Positions 27,061 through 35,797 of a DNA stretch of 64,000 nt are shown piece by piece. The notes beneath the pieces are model-generated. The model searched no databases and was not told the origin of the DNA. It was given only the letters and a program-made list of their open reading frames with translations. The translations under genes and the position numbers were made by a program. The stretch comes from an uncultured Verrucomicrobiota bacterium (GTDB lineage: Bacteria; Verrucomicrobiota; Verrucomicrobiia; Opitutales; Seribacteraceae), in the NCBI GenBank assembly GCA_902615835.1, contig CACMQL010000004.1:1-64000 (forward strand), given 5' to 3'. Each line of letters begins with the position of its first letter. The stretch's first letter is position 1.

Positions 27061-27576
27061 ATGAAAACCCTTTTCCTCATCCGTCATGCTAAATCCAGTT
27101 GGGAAGACTCCCGACTTGATGATCACGAACGCCCTCTCAATCAACGAGGTAAAGAGAACGCCCCCAGGATGGCCGCACGATTACAGGAACTTGGAATTAA
27201 GCCTGATGCGTTAATCTCAAGCACCGCAAGGAGGGCCGCTTCAACAGCTCAGGTATTTGCCGACCACTTGGATTTTCCCAGAGACAAAATCCTTTTTGAC
27301 GCTGATCTCTATTTGGCAAGTGTTGGCATACTACAGAAAATCATTGGCAAAATTGAGGATTCCTTCCACACCGTCCTTATCTTTGGGCACAACCCTGGAC
27401 TCACTTTACTTGTCTCTCAAGTTTGGGGACTTCCCATTGGCAACCTTCCCACTTGCGGAATAGTAAGTTTGAATTTTGAAAGTTTCACTTGGCCAGAGGC
27501 TTCATCCAGATTACCGAAAAAAGCTGCATTTGACTTCCCTAAAAACTCATCTCCTCCCATTTCTTTTTCAAAATAA
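27061..27576 (+). CDS. sixA: SixA-type phosphohistidine phosphatase
   Basis: 171 residues of the histidine phosphatase superfamily. The RHG motif is LIRHAKSS (Arg8-His9), followed by ERPLNQRGKENAP, LISSTARRAASTAQVFA and LIFGHNPGLTLL (second catalytic His). SixA removes phosphate from histidine on phosphotransfer domains and has also been linked to the nitrogen phosphotransferase system. The C-terminal 25 residues (PKKAAFDFPKNSSPPISFSK) are an extension. It is monocistronic, divergent from the MORN_2 lipoprotein. Confidence 0.92.
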   Translation: MKTLFLIRHAKSSWEDSRLDDHERPLNQRGKENAPRMAARLQELGIKPDALISSTARRAASTAQVFADHLDFPRDKILFDADLYLASVGILQKIIGKIEDSFHTVLIFGHNPGLTLLVSQVWGLPIGNLPTCGIVSLNFESFTWPEASSRLPKKAAFDFPKNSSPPISFSK

Positions 27577-28045
27577 AATTAAAGAAAAGACAGACGCATC
27601 CGATTTTTATGGATATCGCAAGGAGGCGAGTAATTAATTCATAGATTTGCCTGGCAAGGATTGCCGGTTCGATCGCCCAACTTTCTTTTTGGAATCACTT
27701 AAAAATGATTGTTATTATTGCATTCGTATTAAGGTGTTTCCGCACCGCACCTTGCTTATTCTGAATTTTACCAATTCTACAACTAGCAATCTTAGTTGGC
27801 ATAAGTGGTGAGATAATAGGGGTGTGGATTCTTGCTTTGTAGTATCTGTAAATTTAAACCAACTAAATTCAACTGATGAAATAACCTAATCTCCAAAATC
27901 TCAACTAGGATGGTTGAGAATTTATCCATTATACAAGGATGTGTAATTTACTGCCTGCTACTTAGTGTAAAAATACTGTCGTTTCTACACTTCTGCATGC
28001 AAATCTTCCGCCCTTCTATTCTAGGTGTAAGTATAGTAAAAAAAT
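27577..28045. other. 469-nt gene-free leader before the flagellin gene
   Basis: AT-rich spacer with no open frame of note. It is presumably the flagellin promoter and untranslated leader, but I find neither a convincing sigma-28 box nor a correctly spaced -24/-12 element; the nearest lookalikes (TGGCAT at about 27798 and CTGGCAAGG at about 27651) have the wrong spacing. Confidence 0.4.
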
Positions 28046-29353
28046 ATGATAGCTGCTGATACATTAAGCTTTGCCCGTTCTGTTGCCAAAGAGCTTGATC
28101 ATGCTCACCTCAAGCGAAGTGAGCATATTAAGCACATTTCGGCGGGTAAAAAAATTGTGAATTCCGGCGACGATGTCGGTGCTCTTTCTATGCAAATGAA
28201 ACAGTCCGGGGAGCTCCGGCGTCTGCAGAAGGTCAAACACACCTTGCAAAACGCCAAATCCTACCTGCAGGCACGGGACAGTGCCCTCGCGGCGGTTCAC
28301 ACAATTTATGACCGAATGGGAACCTTGGCTACGATGGCCATGGATGTAACTAAAACTGATCAAGACCGCGACAAATATAAGACTGAATTCGAGGAACTCC
28401 GCACCGCCGCTCTGGAAATATCGAGAGAAAAGTTTAACGGAATCCATCTCTTTCGGGACAAGTCCTACACCCTAGTTAATAAGAATTCCAATATTAATTG
28501 GTCGAACGCAAAGGCCGAAGTCGACGCCCTCAATGCTTCCGATCAAAGTAATACTCATTATTTAGCAACTATTACCAGTGAATTGGAACAGGCTGAAATA
28601 GCATTCCAAATTGGAGAAGTAGGCATCAATGCCTGGCTAGGAGGAAATGATGCTGCTATTGAAGGAGATTGGCGATGGACCGAGGGTCCCGAAGGAGAGG
28701 CGAATAATGGAACTGGCACTCCCTTTTGGAGTGGTGCAACGAATGGAAAGTTGATAGCAAACATGTTCGAAAAATGGGGGCGTAATCCAAATTCAGGTCT
28801 TCAGAACGAACCAAATAACGCTGGTGATGGAGAAAATTATCTTCAGATTAGCCAAGTATTGCAACCTGACGGTACGCGTGGGGCATGGAATGATTTAGAA
28901 GATACAAGTTCAACTGGTGCGAATTATCAACCGCGAGGATATGTCCGAGAAACTGACCAAGCTTCCCTTCAGCAGCAAAGAAATGAATTCGCCGGCAGTT
29001 TCGAGATCGCCAACGGCCTCTTCCAAAAATTTATTTTCAGTTCCATGGTTGGAGTGGGCACCATCCCGGAGGCCCAAAAGTCACTCAGTATACTTGATGA
29101 TGCACTCGATGGAATCGTGGATGCCCGGGCGATGACCGGAGCGTCTTTGTCACGAATTGACAGGGAGTACGAGAAGCTGGAAAGTTCTTATGTGCAAAAG
29201 GAGCAATCCCTGGGTCGTATCGAGGATCTGGATATGGCCCGGGCCGCCACCCAACTGGCAAAAGCAGAAATTAAACTCCAGTCGTCGGCAAAAGTCTTTG
29301 CTCATGCCAATAATTTGTTCAGCAAGCGAAATTATGTGGAAGAACTTCTTTGA
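28046..29353 (+). CDS. Flagellin with an inserted C-type-lectin-like domain
   Basis: 435 residues. Residues 1-150 match the flagellin N-terminal D0/D1 helices (SAGKKIVNSGDDVGALSMQM, NAKSYLQARDSALAAVHTIYDRM, and the D1 end KFNGIHLF). Residues 330-435 match the C-terminal D1/D0 (SLSRIDREYEKLESSY, LGRIEDLDMARAATQLAKAEI, VFAHANNLFSKR). The variable region between them is a C-type-lectin-like fold: WSNAKAEVDAL, AWLGGND, EGDWRWTEG, a QNEPNNAGDGENYL motif of the EPN calcium/sugar-loop type, and GAWNDLEDTS. No cysteines are present, so the disulphides of animal lectins are absent. No other flagellar gene is in the window and no good ribosome site is seen. Confidence 0.88.
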   Translation: MIAADTLSFARSVAKELDHAHLKRSEHIKHISAGKKIVNSGDDVGALSMQMKQSGELRRLQKVKHTLQNAKSYLQARDSALAAVHTIYDRMGTLATMAMDVTKTDQDRDKYKTEFEELRTAALEISREKFNGIHLFRDKSYTLVNKNSNINWSNAKAEVDALNASDQSNTHYLATITSELEQAEIAFQIGEVGINAWLGGNDAAIEGDWRWTEGPEGEANNGTGTPFWSGATNGKLIANMFEKWGRNPNSGLQNEPNNAGDGENYLQISQVLQPDGTRGAWNDLEDTSSTGANYQPRGYVRETDQASLQQQRNEFAGSFEIANGLFQKFIFSSMVGVGTIPEAQKSLSILDDALDGIVDARAMTGASLSRIDREYEKLESSYVQKEQSLGRIEDLDMARAATQLAKAEIKLQSSAKVFAHANNLFSKRNYVEELL

Positions 29354-29417
29354 AAATTGTTTGCCAGATTCACCGCAATAAGGATAAGTAAGTAAGATAG
29401 TTAAGTGTAAGAATTTT

Positions 29418-29663
29418 GTGCCCCAAGTTGTCACCCCGGGAGGTTTTTTTTCCTCTTATAAACTGGAAGAATTCAATAATTGCCTAAACAAGGCAAATCA
29501 GTGGATTGAAGAGGAGAAGATTGACCTGATTAATGTAGAGACCGTAGTGCTTCCTAACATTTATGATCCCCTTGAGGAAGGTTCAAGGGACACGAACCTT
29601 GATACCCACGGCGACACCACTTCGAACTGGAATCAATTTATTCGCGTTTGGTACAAACTGTAG
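29418..29663 (+). CDS. Unknown 81-residue protein downstream of the flagellin
   Basis: Starts at GTG, 65 nt after the flagellin stop on the same strand. A Phe-rich N terminus (GGFFSSYKLEEFNNCLNKAN) is followed by an INVETVVLPNI strand, an acidic EEGSRDTNLDTHGD loop and a C-terminal QFIRVWYKL. There is no signal peptide or membrane helix. I do not recognise the family. Position suggests co-transcription with the lectin-flagellin, so a chaperone-like or regulatory role is possible but unsupported. Confidence 0.6.
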   Translation: MPQVVTPGGFFSSYKLEEFNNCLNKANQWIEEEKIDLINVETVVLPNIYDPLEEGSRDTNLDTHGDTTSNWNQFIRVWYKL

Positions 29664-29842
29664 AAACATCGACTTCAACCATAATTACATTGGACTACAG
29701 AAAACATCCTTGGTTAGGTACAACAAAATTAAAATTTACATTTCCTTTCCCTAGTGAATGATTTTCTGCTTGGAAATGTACTTTCAATACACTTAAACTC
29801 ATAACTATGCTGCTTAAACTGGTAATTTCAACACTCAGTTTC

Positions 29843-30238
29843 TCAGCGAATCAGACCAAGTTGGAATCTTTTTATTTGAATTTGTTTTCTTTGCTTTTGC
29901 CAAAGTTTATGAAGATCTCCGCACTTGGTGAGCAATAAATCTTTTTCTTTTATTTGCAAAAAACCTCCTGAGAAACTCTTTATAATTTCTGTCCGAATTT
30001 TAAGGTCATGTCTCCGATGTAAGATACTTTCCTGTTTAGAGGATTTAACCATCAGCATTTGTTTCCTTTTGAAATTTTCCCGCATCAATAATTCGTAATT
30101 TTCAATTACTGAAAGAAATTCAGAATAGTTTTTTGCTACTTTTAGATCATCAGAAAGAAGATTTTGTGAAATTCCGGGTTCGTGATGAGCCAAGCATCCG
30201 CAAAACTGCAAACTTAAGAAAAGCAGAATGATTTTCAT
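29843..30238 (-). CDS. Small hypothetical lipoprotein
   Basis: About 131 residues from the ATG at 30238. The signal peptide ends LSLQFCGC (lipobox), followed by a mostly helical, very basic domain (RENFKRKQMLMVKSSKQ, KLWQKQRKQIQIKRFQ). No recognised domain. It lies in the AT-rich region, preceded by an acid phosphatase gene on the same strand and a 247-nt spacer. Confidence 0.55.
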   Translation of the reverse strand: MKIILLFLSLQFCGCLAHHEPGISQNLLSDDLKVAKNYSEFLSVIENYELLMRENFKRKQMLMVKSSKQESILHRRHDLKIRTEIIKSFSGGFLQIKEKDLLLTKCGDLHKLWQKQRKQIQIKRFQLGLIR

Positions 30239-30485
30239 AAAGTCCATGAAAAAGAAAACTTGGGTTTTTGCAAAGTTGTCTCCAAAGTTTAATCAGAACA
30301 TTTTCTTTTTTTTCAACTGGCTAAATTTGGCCTTATTTTGGAGACCATTGGACTATTTAAACGGTATGCCTTTCAGAGACAAATGGTGTTATTTCAGATA
30401 AAATTTAGTGATCCTGAAGACAAGGAACACATTCTCTCTTCAATAATGAAAGTAAATCTTCCAATCTTGTTGATTGTTTTTGGTC

Positions 30486-31172
30486 CTACCACTTCCCATA
30501 CATTGGATTGGGAAAAATGAAAACGCTTGTCCCCAAATCTTTTGGGTGATGAGCGGGGAAATCTCCCATCTGATCTCCTAAGTAAGCCACCACCTTCATG
30601 GGGCCTATCTCGCTAATTCTTCCCGTTCCTGACAATATTTCCGCTCTTCGAATTTCTTTTGTATCAGAATTGTCTCGACGCAATAAAAATAAGTCCTTTT
30701 CACTGAGAACTCCAAGAGTACGAAGATTTTCCTTGGTCGGTTTCAAGTTGGCATGCATTCGATTGCTAAGAAATACCACTTTTATCCCCAGCTCCCGGAC
30801 TCGTTTAAGAAATTTTTTGGCACCAGGAACCAAAGTAGAGCGCTTTCGATTGACCCAATTTGACCATGAGTCCTGACTGAAATTCAAGCCCAATTTTAAT
30901 CTTTCCACTTGGTACTCACTGTTATCCAGTACAGTCTCGTCCAGATCAACCACCACAGCCAAGTGTTCCTCGCTGATTTCATTGATAAGACTAATTTTTT
31001 TGGAGGCTTGGCAATAGATTTGCACACATAAGCTTTTGTACTCCATGGATTGTCTGACCCAGCGAAGATCATTGGGCAATTTTTTTTCTTCCAAAGAAAA
31101 CAGATCTACCAAAAGAACATAGGTGAATGCAAAAGAAAGAAAAATTACGCTGAAAAAGGAATGTTTCATCAT
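30486..31172 (-). CDS. HAD-family acid phosphatase (class B/C, lipoprotein e(P4)-like)
   Basis: 228 residues with an N-terminal export signal (about 5-25) lacking an obvious lipobox Cys. HAD motif I is VVVDLDETVLDN (Asp76, Asp78), motif II is VVFLSNRM, a Lys follows in the PTKEN region, and motif IV is YLGDQMGDF. Class C acid phosphatases remove phosphate from nucleotides outside the cytoplasm, feeding phosphate or nucleoside uptake. It is the last recognisable enzyme before the AT-rich gene-poor stretch to the right. Confidence 0.82.
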   Translation of the reverse strand: MMKHSFFSVIFLSFAFTYVLLVDLFSLEEKKLPNDLRWVRQSMEYKSLCVQIYCQASKKISLINEISEEHLAVVVDLDETVLDNSEYQVERLKLGLNFSQDSWSNWVNRKRSTLVPGAKKFLKRVRELGIKVVFLSNRMHANLKPTKENLRTLGVLSEKDLFLLRRDNSDTKEIRRAEILSGTGRISEIGPMKVVAYLGDQMGDFPAHHPKDLGTSVFIFPNPMYGKW

Positions 31173-33167
31173 TGCTGTTCCTCTATTATAATTGGTTTTA
31201 GGGAAAGAAAGGTTCTAATTTTTTCAAACATTTCAATAAGATCACTCTGAATACAATTAATTACAGTTTATTCATGTCGATCAATCAAAACTTTTGTTGA
31301 AAATTTAAATATATTCATTCTTTTGTGCTTAAGATCATCATTTTTAGCATCATGACATTTTTAGTATTTAAAAATTGAAGTGGCAGAAATTATGAAAGTT
31401 AAAGAACTGGTGTTTATACCCTACAGTGTTTTCAATTTGTTATAATGATAACTGTCAAAGTTCCTTTTTCTTAATATTACTTGTAAGCTTAGCAAATATT
31501 TTTGTTAGGAAGCAATACTCACTGATGATTTAGACAAATATTTATGATCAATCCAGCATTTTGGCTATTGTTTTATCAGATGAGCACAAATGTGAGGATC
31601 AAACACGCAAGAAACAGAGGTTTGTAACAAATAACTTAGAATCTACACGAAGAGAAGACTTAACTTGTGAACAATGAATTTAAGACTAGTAAATGACGAT
31701 AAACCTTTAAACATACTCTGAATATTATAACATAATTATACAGTTTTGTCGTACAAAAAAACAGTCAATTACAAAAAAAAATTAAAAAAAAGTTTTAAGT
31801 AAATAAATTTCCACGGATATCACAAAAATATTAAGCTATGTTGCCTCCGACAACTTGTTATTACAAATTACGACATGTTTTACAGTACTCGTAAATTGTA
31901 GTTCCAAAACTAAATAAAAGTGCTTAACGCCAATAAAATGAGGATATTATAAGTGAGAATAAATATTTTAATTACCAACTTTAGTACAATGACCTGTAAA
32001 CTGCTATAAAGTTGAAAACAAAGGTTACTTAACAATCCAATGATAACATAACTCTCTTCATTATTTCGTTCCTTAGATTGTGCTCACCGACATCTGTGTA
32101 ATAAACTGAATTCCTGTATCTCTTCCACGAATTTCGCGAAAGTTTGCTAACCCTAATATGCTTTATAGTACGCTTGTCTAAACCAAGTTCCATAGATAGT
32201 TGTGATTCGCTTTTCATAAAAATTTTTGAAACAAAATATTTAATAAATACATAAAAAGTGCATATTAATATTTATAATATTCATACAATAAAAAATTTGT
32301 AAAGAATCTATTTAATAAAAATGTCAATCTGATGTGTATGAGAGTTAATTTGTATATGGTGATTTGTTAAAATACAATATCAGCAATTTGTAGAATTTAA
32401 ATGTACGAGAATAACCACCTGAATTGATGTTCGGGTTCTTCAAACAAAAAGTTGATGTGTAATTTAATTCAGTGTTGTTAAAATTGATATACCTGTTGTT
32501 GCTAGGGTAGTAATCACAGTTACCATAAAACCAATTATTTTGAAACAGTCTTTGTCGTTAATCATAATTGTATAACGGCGATCCTTGATTTTTGGATCAT
32601 GGTTATAAATGAAAAAAACACTTTTAAGAATTAGCGAACAAATTATTTTTGTATTGCTTCGAGGATGCTTATGTGCACGAAGCGAATTCTATTAGAGAAA
32701 TTCGGAAGACGGATAAAATGGTTTGATGCCATTATTTGATTGCAACAAATTCTTCCAAGAAAAAATTTCTGTAATCTTTCTCATTTCGTTATCCCCTTCA
32801 TTATTTTGCCCGGCATATTTTGTATCCAGTTGATGATGCTTCAAGGGTTCATTTTAAATTTCCATCCTAATCCTGAGTGATTGTGAATATGTTAATAAAA
32901 AAATGCACGCCCCCTTGACATTTTCCTCTTTTATCAATCTTGTTAGGTTACTTGATCGTTTCACGACGTTCAGGTCTAGGTAGGAAAATGCAATTTACCA
33001 TTGCTCGGAACTACTTTGACTTACCTTCGGGTGAGATTTGACATTTAAATTATATTTCTTTTCACGAAAGTGCATCAGATTTGGGAAGTGGTACCCCGGT
33101 CAACTTATTCGCTAGTCAAATAGCTTGTTAGAAGACAATGGTATAAATGTCACAAACCACAGATTAC
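31173..33167. other. AT-rich gene-poor region
   Basis: About 2 kb, far richer in A and T than anything else in the window, with long poly-A/T stretches and frequent stops in all frames. The only frame that looks like a protein is a 62-codon helix-turn-helix-like ORF on the minus strand (32029-32217). I see no rRNA, tRNA, CRISPR, clear DnaA boxes or transposase. It might be decayed foreign DNA, a silenced region or hold unrecognised small RNAs. Confidence 0.7.
32029..32217 (-). CDS. Putative 62-residue helix-turn-helix-like protein
   Basis: MKSESQLSMELGLDKRTIKH begins a segment with the spacing of a helix-turn-helix (S-x3-LGLDKRTIKHIR), followed by basic SKLSRNSWKRYRNSVYYTDVG, reminiscent of small phage or excisionase-type DNA-binding proteins in which a W-x(5)-N-x-V/I-x-Y/F-T strand follows the helices. 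It is the only protein-like frame in this AT-rich stretch. No clear ribosome site is present. The function guess is based on pattern alone. Confidence 0.4.
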   Translation of the reverse strand: MKSESQLSMELGLDKRTIKHIRVSKLSRNSWKRYRNSVYYTDVGEHNLRNEIMKRVMLSLDC

Positions 33168-33383
33168 TCAGACCTTGCGAAGTAGGCTGTAAAAAGTTTG
33201 CGGTTCAGGGTAGCACAATATTCGTTCGCGGATGATGTGTTTTGGGTTATAAGTTAACTCATGGTGAGCTTGCTCAAAGTGAGTGAAACGAATTTGGATT
33301 TCAGTCCGAGTAAGTGTTATGACCTGAGTAAGTTTTTTGTACGAGAGCCTTGGTTCGCCAAGGCTCTCACCCTTTAGGGACAT
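33168..33383 (-). CDS. Doubtful 71-residue ORF spanning a stable hairpin
   Basis: Open minus-strand frame with no recognised domain or signal. Its N-terminal codons cover a perfect inverted repeat (33343-33368), which makes a structured RNA or relic sequence as likely as a protein. Composition is less AT-rich than the DNA to its left. Confidence 0.2.
   Translation of the reverse strand: MSLKGESLGEPRLSYKKLTQVITLTRTEIQIRFTHFEQAHHELTYNPKHIIRERILCYPEPQTFYSLLRKV
33343..33368. repeat. Perfect 11-bp inverted repeat with TTCG loop
   Basis: GAGAGCCTTGG and its complement surround TTCG, an unusually stable tetraloop. Neither flank has a proper T tract, so it is not a classical terminator; it may be an RNA structural element or a relic of a mobile or intergenic repeat. 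Confidence 0.6.
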
Positions 33384-33562
33384 TGACTAAAACTTGTTTT
33401 CAGCTTGCTCCGTTTGAGTTTTGTTCCATCCAACTCCCACTTCACTTGTAAATCCCCAGTTATTCACCCATTGAGCGCAAGTTAAGGTTATCTGGTATTT
33501 CTAGGTACATTTTCCACAAGCAAAAGGAGATTGAAAGATTGCATTTCAAACTCCACCAAAAC

Positions 33563-34282
33563 TCACCACACCGGCCTCGTACCTGTCCCATCATAATCCT
33601 TCGCCAGACCCTCGCCTTTTAATTTCTCAGCGAACGACTCTCCATCGATCCACACTTCCGCTACGACCCTAAAATACTTTCCCCGTTGCGGATTCTTGAG
33701 CTCAATCGTTTTTGCATCAGAAAGTAACTCCCGCGTGCGGTTTTTCGCCTTGTATGCCAATGCCTTTACCTCGTCACTCGACCCTTTCAATTCAGGCGTA
33801 TCGATTCCAAACACACGAACCGAAATATCATCCCCAAACAACGGATGCTGAGAAGGAAGGTCGATCTTGAAGGTGTCACCGTCATAAATCTCAACAATTT
33901 GATCCGGTGAGAGCGTGAAAATGTCTTTTGTAGTAACAGCAGATGGTTTGTCATCATCGCCAATCAAGTAGTACGAAACACCTGCTACGGAACCACCGAC
34001 AAACAAAAGAGCAACAACTACCCAAAGGCTAACAACGAGGAGCTTCTTGGTCCGCATCTTCTTAGTTTTCTGCGGTGCCCTTTGCTGTGTTTTCTCCTGA
34101 ACAGGTTTTGCCTTCTTCGCTTCTTCCGCAAACCCAGGCACATCCTTAATCTTCACCCAATTCGTACCATCGTAGCACGCGAGATGATCGTACCTGAAGC
34201 TACCCGCTTGGACATACTGACTAAGCTGTTCAAGGAAGTAAGGACCGTAGTTCTTTCCGGCAAGGTGGACATAAACCTGCAT
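33563..34282 (-). CDS. Membrane-anchored nuclease: GYF_2 domain fused to thermonuclease-like (SNase) domain
   Basis: 239 residues from the ATG at 34282. GYF_2/DUF4339 domain at 1-50 (VHLAGKNYGPYFLEQLSQYV, then LACYDGTNWVKI), a basic Lys/Gln-rich linker, one transmembrane helix (LLVVSLWVVVALLFVGGSVA, about 88-108), then an SNase fold: EIYDGDTFKIDLP, VRVFGIDTPELK (calcium Asp and catalytic Arg), a KNRTRELLSDAKTIEL segment and a GLAKDYDGTG end. The topology should place the GYF_2 domain inside and the nuclease outside the inner membrane. Nucleases of this fold cut DNA and RNA with calcium. It may supply nutrients or act on incoming DNA. Confidence 0.82.
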   Translation of the reverse strand: MQVYVHLAGKNYGPYFLEQLSQYVQAGSFRYDHLACYDGTNWVKIKDVPGFAEEAKKAKPVQEKTQQRAPQKTKKMRTKKLLVVSLWVVVALLFVGGSVAGVSYYLIGDDDKPSAVTTKDIFTLSPDQIVEIYDGDTFKIDLPSQHPLFGDDISVRVFGIDTPELKGSSDEVKALAYKAKNRTRELLSDAKTIELKNPQRGKYFRVVAEVWIDGESFAEKLKGEGLAKDYDGTGTRPVW

Positions 34283-34474
34283 CAGCGGAGTGTAGGAGAT
34301 TGGGCGTTGGGGAGTCAACGGATGAGATTGTGTTGCTTTCACTCTGTGGACACGGAGTCCACCAATTTTTATTCTAGCAGATGGAAATGGAATAAAGATG
34401 AGGAAACTTAGGTACGGATAAGGAGGGGTATACTTAGCAGTACCTGGGAATTACAGTATTGGCTTGGGACGTGA

Positions 34475-34500
34475 GCCGATTCTTGACGATGGTGGGGATA
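34475..34500 (+). repeat. Short dispersed leader repeat, copy A
   Basis: The core AGCCGATTCTTGACGAT recurs at 36024-36050 (one mismatch) and inverted at 36414-36440 (one mismatch); a shorter part recurs inverted at 37211-37227. This copy ends 17 nt before the start codon of the MORN_2 lipoprotein. Confidence 0.65.
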
Positions 34501-34517
34501 GGTGTTTGGATACGGGC

Positions 34518-35006
34518 ATGAAACTATTACTATCCATTTTCTCTATCGGCTTGTTTATGTTTGGGTGTGGGCAACCCGATCAAAGCGATCCAGATGTGGT
34601 TGAAGACGCTCCCATCGACTATTTTAAGTTAAATGGATTGGTCGACTACTCGAAACTAGTAGATCGTGACGATGGATTCTATCTGCCTAATGAAGAAACG
34701 CCCTTTACAGGTCGGGCTGCAAAATTCTACGAGAATGGGCAACAAGAGATGGAATCAAACTACAAGGACGGCAAGCAGAACGGGCTTGATACTTGGTGGC
34801 ACGAAAACGGACAGAAATACAAGGAGAGAAACTACAAGGACGGAGAGAAAGATGGGCTTGAGACTCGGTGGTACGAGGACGGGCAGAAGTGGTCCGAAGT
34901 AAACTGGAAGGACGGCAGACAGGAGGGGCTTGAGACTTGGTGGTTGGAGGACGGGCAGAAGGAAATCGAACAAATTTGGAAGGACGGCGTACCAGTCAAA
35001 GATTAA
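34518..35006 (+). CDS. MORN_2/YwqK-family lipoprotein
   Basis: 162 residues from the ATG at 34518, which gives a clean lipoprotein signal (MKLLLSIFSIGLFMFGC). After a spacer come five MORN_2-type repeats of about 23 residues with the pattern W-x-E/D-NGQK-x-x-E-x-N-x-KDG-K/R-x-x-GL-x-T, the middle ones nearly identical, implying repeat expansion. Family members are often annotated as antitoxins, but no toxin is next to it. A dispersed leader repeat lies just upstream. The 26.4-27.0 kb gene is a distant paralogue. Confidence 0.75.
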   Translation: MKLLLSIFSIGLFMFGCGQPDQSDPDVVEDAPIDYFKLNGLVDYSKLVDRDDGFYLPNEETPFTGRAAKFYENGQQEMESNYKDGKQNGLDTWWHENGQKYKERNYKDGEKDGLETRWYEDGQKWSEVNWKDGRQEGLETWWLEDGQKEIEQIWKDGVPVKD

Positions 35007-35473
35007 CCCTCGTCAGGCTCAAACTCCACAGTATCCTCGTCCTAGTATCCTCGCTGCTCCTTCTCAGAAAGTAGAGAACGCAGATATATAATATTCAGGC
35101 CTTCCTATCACGATTTCCCCCAAGCCCCCCTTATCTGAGCATTCGCCTTTGAGGTAATAAAAGCTCTTATTGCGAAAAACTTTTGCGGGAAGTGATGATA
35201 CAATCAAATGTGAGATGTTTTTCGGCACAACCCCCATCCCATTAATGAAAACTCAAACATATAGACACTAATCAATGGATGCTCAAGCATCCACCTGTGC
35301 AAAGACCAAGAATCAGACCATTAATGTCCGGCTGAAGATCTTGGGCCTTGTCCGTTCTGCTCCAAAAAAAATTTAATTGAAGATTCGTTAGCCAATTCTT
35401 TTCTTCAGGTCTCGACCACATATGGTCAAGACAAAGGTCTTGCTTAGAAAGGTGAAGCATAAGAAAAGAATGA
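35007..35473. other. 467-nt spacer without a convincing gene
   Basis: Contains a short hairpin (GGATGCT/AGCATCC at about 35278) and an 84-codon minus-strand frame (35272-35526) that overlaps the next gene and has no protein-like features. No RNA gene recognised. Confidence 0.4.
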
Positions 35474-35770
35474 ATGGCAAAGAAGAAAGAAGAAGTTTCT
35501 AAGGAATTTAAACTTGATGTATACAATCAATACCAAAACAGCGTCTCATTGTATATGCTTTTGAGAACGGAAGCGGAGAAAGTTAAGCGTGAGATAAAGA
35601 TAAATTCTGAGGAACATGATCCAAAGAGGATGCGAAGAGATTTGCATGATGCAAACATGGTGCAAATGTTCAGCAGTAGACTTATCTCCAATCTTGCTGA
35701 CATAACGAGAAAATCCTTTGAGACTAAGAAAAAGCTTGGTACTACAGTGAAGACTCTTTCCAATAACTAG
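35474..35770 (+). CDS. Small helical hypothetical protein
   Basis: 98 residues, cytosolic, highly charged and predicted all-helical (MAKKKEEVSKEFKLDVYNQY start; DPKRMRRDLHDANMVQMF middle). No domain recognised. A small membrane-protein ORF follows after 27 nt on the same strand. Confidence 0.5.
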   Translation: MAKKKEEVSKEFKLDVYNQYQNSVSLYMLLRTEAEKVKREIKINSEEHDPKRMRRDLHDANMVQMFSSRLISNLADITRKSFETKKKLGTTVKTLSNN

Positions 35771-35797
35771 TCAGACTCATAATAGAAATTTATTGTA

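Noticed and set aside
27640-27690. tRNA-like GGTTCGATCG segment upstream of the flagellin
   Set aside because: No acceptor or anticodon arm can be folded around it.
27790-27825. TGGCAT motif upstream of the flagellin as a sigma-54 promoter
   Set aside because: No GC dinucleotide at the required ten-base spacing.
30338-30520. 60-codon plus-strand ORF between two minus-strand genes
   Set aside because: Overlaps the 3' end of the acid phosphatase gene; no ribosome site or recognisable feature.
31173-33562. Possible replication origin in the AT-rich stretch
   Set aside because: No cluster of DnaA boxes (only a one-mismatch TTATTCACC near 33463), no dnaA/dnaN/parAB genes nearby.
35272-35526. 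84-codon minus-strand ORF
   Set aside because: Overlaps the better 98-residue plus-strand gene, and has no protein-like composition or signals.
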